Below are positions 61,040-64,000 of a stretch of DNA of 64,000 nt, piece after piece. The stretch's first letter is position 1. Every line of letters begins with the position of its first letter. The translations under genes were made by a program, and so were the position numbers. The notes under the pieces were generated by a model. The model had not been told where the DNA came from and made no database searches. It saw only the letters and a program-made list of their open reading frames with translations. The DNA is from Zonotrichia leucophrys gambelii (lineage: Eukaryota > Chordata > Aves > Passeriformes > Passerellidae). The stretch spans positions 59,551,613-59,615,612 of the forward strand of contig NC_088171.1 in assembly GCF_028769735.1 (NCBI RefSeq), in the 5' to 3' direction.

Positions 61040-62138
61040 CTCATGTAGGATGTTGGAGATAGAGGCTTTGGTTTGGCCCACTGATAAGGATGCTGTGGCA
61101 CAGACAAGTACTGATCGCAGAAGTTTCCTTTCCTGATGTGCTGGAAGCTGGAGAAGTCTTCTGGTGACAAATCGGCAGTTGGCGATATGGTCCCATGATC
61201 CTCGCCAGCCGGCTCCGTTTTGAGAGTCATGGATGGGGTGTGATCAATGGTGGTCTTCCTTGACTTGATGGGAATCCCATCGTTCATATCGAGGGTGCTG
61301 TCAGTGGTGAGGGCGTTGATGGCAGCGACGATGGCGGAGCTGGTGTACTGGTTTGTGTTCCCCAGCCACGTGTCATCCGTGACACTCACCCGCGGGGAGT
61401 TTTGCGGAGAAGGAGTGGGGGAGTGGTGTGGGGAATAGGAAGTCTGCCGGCCATTTAGGCTGTACTTCCTTTTGTTGCAGGGAGACGGAGGCCTGGAGTT
61501 GCGAGCCCCCAGCCAGTTCTCCTCTGTGATGCTCGTTCTGGGAGACGCCGATGGAGAGTGCCTCGGGGAACTGAGCAAAGTGCAGGCCACCATGCTGCGC
61601 TGGTAGCCCTCCTCTGTGTCGGTGGTCTTTGGAGACACACACGGGGACTGCCACGGAGAGGTCTGAGGTGAAGTGTATGGATATGAGTAGTTGGACTCAT
61701 AGGAAGACGCTTCAGAGTTGCAGCTTCTGGAAGACAAGCTACTCGCTGGACTGAGGCAGGACGGGTCTCTGTACGCCTCGATGTTCGGCAAGTTCAAAGT
61801 GGCAGTGGAAGGCGACCGCTTGGCGTTAGGGATGGCCTCCTCCACCTCATCGTGGAAAAACTGGTTGTTGTTGTGATGCAACCCCATGTAAGACGTGATC
61901 TCAATTCTGGGGCTCTCCAGCGCTGGAGCCCCATTAGGTCTCATGTTTGGCGGCAGGTAGTACTCGGAGGCTCCACTGTCAATGTGTCCTCCATATCCAG
62001 AGGGATGGTTTGTCGATGGGACAACTGAAATGACGGGATTTGATGTCTGCAGGCCATGACATGGAGTTGACAGTGAGGAATGTGCCACATTTAGAGGCAA
62101 GCCAGCATTTACATTTGAAGATGCATAATTATAGTGTT
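61040..62138 (-). CDS. NFATC1: NFATC1 exon 3: calcineurin-regulated homology region
   Basis: The exon is 1099 bp, encoding 365 whole codons plus two bases at each end. The acceptor is tttcttccag before AACACTAT, the donor is ATGAG before GTAAGG. Counting the split first Glu as residue 1, the visible elements are: the PxIxIT calcineurin docking site PRIEIT at 77-82; a serine-rich region at about 127-148 (SCLSPASSLSSRS); three SP repeats at about 157-173, 191-207 and 236-252, each ending in a TDT/TEE/TDD-type acidic turn, the last two followed by WLG; the nuclear localisation signal KRK at 223-225; and the second calcineurin site LSVP at 345-348. In the family these serines are phosphorylated by kinases such as GSK3, DYRK and CK1 and hold the protein in the cytoplasm. 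No regulatory element seems lost. The first base of codon 1 comes from an upstream exon that is not here, so no start codon is claimed. Confidence 0.98.
61096..61107 (-). other. NFATC1: LxVP calcineurin docking motif (LSVP)
   Basis: The reverse strand reads TTG TCT GTG CCA, LSVP, within DQYLSVPQHPYQW near the end of exon 3. NFATC1 is known for a strong LxVP site just before the Rel-homology region. The variable position is Ser here and Ala in the human protein. Confidence 0.93.
61894..61911 (-). other. NFATC1: PxIxIT calcineurin docking motif (PRIEIT)
   Basis: The reverse strand reads CCC AGA ATT GAG ATC ACG, which is PRIEIT, identical to the human NFATC1 docking site. In the family this motif anchors calcineurin independently of its active site. 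Confidence 0.95.
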
Positions 62139-64000
62139 CTGGAAGAAACAAACAAACAACAAAGAATGACATGAGGTGCTGCACAAATATACTCACTTAG
62201 TAACATACCCAGCTGAAATGGTGGGACATGGCACAACACACAAAAGCACAGCTCTCCTCAACAGCACAGCCCAGAGGTGTGCCATGCTGGGCAAAAGGCT
62301 GCAGACTAGCATCCTTGATAACACCACCAAGGAACAGAACAAGACAAGATATCTTGGGATGGGGAATGTATGCAGACAGAGCTGGTCTTGAGAACACGGT
62401 TCCTAGGTGAACCTTCAAAGCAAAAAAATTGAGTCGTCAAACAACATTGCTTCAGGATTCTGGGAGACTGCAGCCTTTGGAGATGCAGCTGAAGAGATGT
62501 GTTTTTACATAAGTGAGAGTAACTCCCTCACTGAAAAGTTGGAATACACAAAAAACTGGACAAAAAATCAAAAGTGGAAGCAGACTAAAGCAAAGAAAAA
62601 GATCAACTGCATTCTGTTAAAAAAATTATACACAATCGAAATTTCCATTACAGCAAGTTTCCAACTGGTTCCAGTTAACTAGGATTTTGGAAAAAGATGG
62701 ATCTATTGATCTGCTCTGGTTTCTGGGACCACTTATCCTCCAGCCCAACTGGCAGAGGCCAGGTGAAGGATAAACATGGATGTCTCACTACTCAGCGACA
62801 GCTGAAATTCCTCTGAAATTGCTGGTTATTGCACACGCCACATCAAGCGCTGCCAGCAGCGTGCTCTGGGCCAGCTCTCCAACCATTTAACAGTATAAAA
62901 GCAAGAACAGAGCTGCACAGCCAGTGTGGAAAACCTGGAAAGTGACAGATCACATCACAGCCCTGTGCCAATGGGCTTCCTGACCAAGCACAAGGAACAA
63001 CATGCCCTTTGCACGCCTCCATCCCTGTAGAGCAGCATCCCTGTGGACCAGTGTTTCAAAACTGGTCCACATGGCATTATCTCTGCTTAGCCTGAATATC
63101 TGCCTGCTGAAGGCATTCCTTCAGCTCCGCTCCCTTGTCCCAGGGATGCATAAGTGACTCTTTTTGTCACCCTGAGATATTGGTGGGCTGCCCGTGGGGG
63201 AAATGGGCAGCCCTCAACCAAGGACAACATGCCCCTGGTGCTCTGAGTTGTGGTGGGATGAGGAATCCTCACCTCTATTCTTCCTGATATAGGGAGGCTC
63301 TGCGTCACCAGGACACACGAACCAGACACGTAAGCCCTAACACCAGTATCTCTTACTTTACTGGAAAAAGAGAGCAAAATCTTTGTATCAGGGACAATGA
63401 TTGCTGAACTCTGAGTCTGGGTAAGGCTGGTGTACAGGTTCCTCTCAGAAGTCTGGAAATGCACCCAGCTCCAGCCCCAAGCTGTGCTTGCAATGCATCA
63501 GCCTTCCCTGAGGTTTATTATGGCAGCAGCATCACTTTCCTGCAGGACAGAGGGAAACTCCACATGCCCCTCGGCCACAGCCAGTCCACATGGGAAACCT
63601 GTCACTTTCTATCCCAGGAGGCAAGTTCCCTTGGCAGTCATCTTGCGTACCTTCCCTCGGAAGATATGGAAAGGCTGTGTTAATTACTGCAGCTGCTATT
63701 CCAGAGGTGACCAGGGAGCTCTGCAAATGCAAACAAGCCTCCAAGCTGGTAACCAGCACAGCCAGCTATTCTCTTTCTCTTGTTTATCAGCTCAGCCCTC
63801 TCTGGTGTCATCCACCTGTGATCCCACGCTCACCTTTCTCTCTGGCAACGACTCCAAGGCAAACGGTACTTAGGAAAAATTAATGTGCTGTGGCAGCTTC
63901 ACAGCAGCTCCAGCTGATGCATGTCATAGCAGGTAACAGTTGGGAATGATGAGCAACAACACCTTTTGAACTTGCTCTCTAGTCTGCCCTCAGATACTGG
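62139..64000 (-). other. NFATC1: NFATC1 intron upstream of exon 3 (partial)
   Basis: The acceptor of exon 3 is preceded by a good pyrimidine tract (gtttgtttgtttcttccag). I found no candidate for either alternative first exon (human alpha starts MPSTSFPVPS, beta starts MTGLEDQEFDFEFL) and no CpG-rich promoter here. The open frames at 63087-63464 (-) and 63430-63873 (+) overlap one another and show no family features. Confidence 0.85.

Larger units (their letters stand above)
5906..62138 (-). other. NFATC1: NFATC1 gene body, partial (exons 3 to 9)
   Basis: This is the part of the NFATC1 transcription unit covered by the window, running right to left. NFATC1 is a calcium-regulated transcription factor. 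Calcineurin dephosphorylates it in the cytoplasm, it moves to the nucleus and binds GGAAA sites, often with AP-1. Its best-known roles are T-cell activation, osteoclast differentiation and heart-valve formation. Seven exons join in frame with phases 2, 0, 2, 1, 1 and 0 at the six internal introns, and every intron starts GT and ends AG. The encoded protein matches human NFATC1 rather than NFATC2, C3 or C4, for example in the EHYxYASSN start, the SP repeats and the DQYLxVPQHPYQWAKPKPLSPTSYM stretch. The first exons and the C-terminal exons 10 and 11 are outside the window. Confidence 0.97.

Noticed and set aside
62139..64000. NFATC1 first exons (alpha or beta) or a CpG-island promoter
   Set aside because: No frame resembling either known N-terminus and no CpG-dense stretch is present.
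1..64000. tRNA, rRNA, CRISPR arrays, bacterial operon features
   Set aside because: No tRNA B-box-like sequence in a suitable context, no rRNA stretch and no regular spaced repeats were seen. The sequence is a vertebrate gene, so ribosome binding sites and operons do not apply.

Overview
The window is vertebrate, almost certainly avian, nuclear DNA. It holds the middle of one gene, NFATC1 (nuclear factor of activated T cells, cytoplasmic 1), read on the minus strand. Seven coding exons can be placed to the base between 62138 and 5950. All have GT/AG borders and their phases join without a break, giving about 655 codons. They are numbered here as exons 3 to 9 of the human and mouse gene. The bird assignment rests on a CR1 LINE 3' end (1566-1652), a solo LTR of the kind common in bird genomes (about 14906-15875), low repeat content, and a protein very close to mammalian NFATC1. 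The species cannot be told from the sequence.

Layout from the 5' side of the gene (right) to the 3' side (left). At 64000-62139 is the intron before exon 3; the two alternative first exons (P1/alpha and P2/beta) are not in the window. Exon 3 (61040-62138) encodes the calcineurin-regulated region. Exon 4 (51773-51932) encodes the start of the Rel-homology region with the DNA-recognition loop. Exon 5 (27829-28031), exon 6 (24521-24693), exon 7 (22445-22585), exon 8 (7315-7370) and exon 9 (5950-6082) complete the Rel-homology region and its IPT/TIG half. Left of exon 9 lie 5.9 kb with no sign of the long C-terminal exons, so those are off the left edge. Reading through the exon 9 donor gives a short tail and a stop at 5906, the counterpart of the short NFATc1/A isoform made by proximal polyadenylation.

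The introns (23.7, 15.1, 9.1, 3.1, 1.9 and 1.2 kb) make up about 97% of the window and carry no second gene that I can support. They hold simple repeats, the two transposon remnants, GC-rich patches and several strong transcription-factor motif matches. The most interesting is a pair of similar blocks about 55 bp long in the exon 7-8 intron (11205-11255 and 19867-19921). Each has an NF-kappaB-type site, exactly 7 bp, then a consensus AP-1 site. Because NFATC1 is induced by NF-kappaB and AP-1 downstream of RANKL and antigen receptors, they are candidate enhancers, but this is inference. A second puzzle is a short open frame at 39557-39706 on the minus strand that reads like real protein and that I cannot identify.
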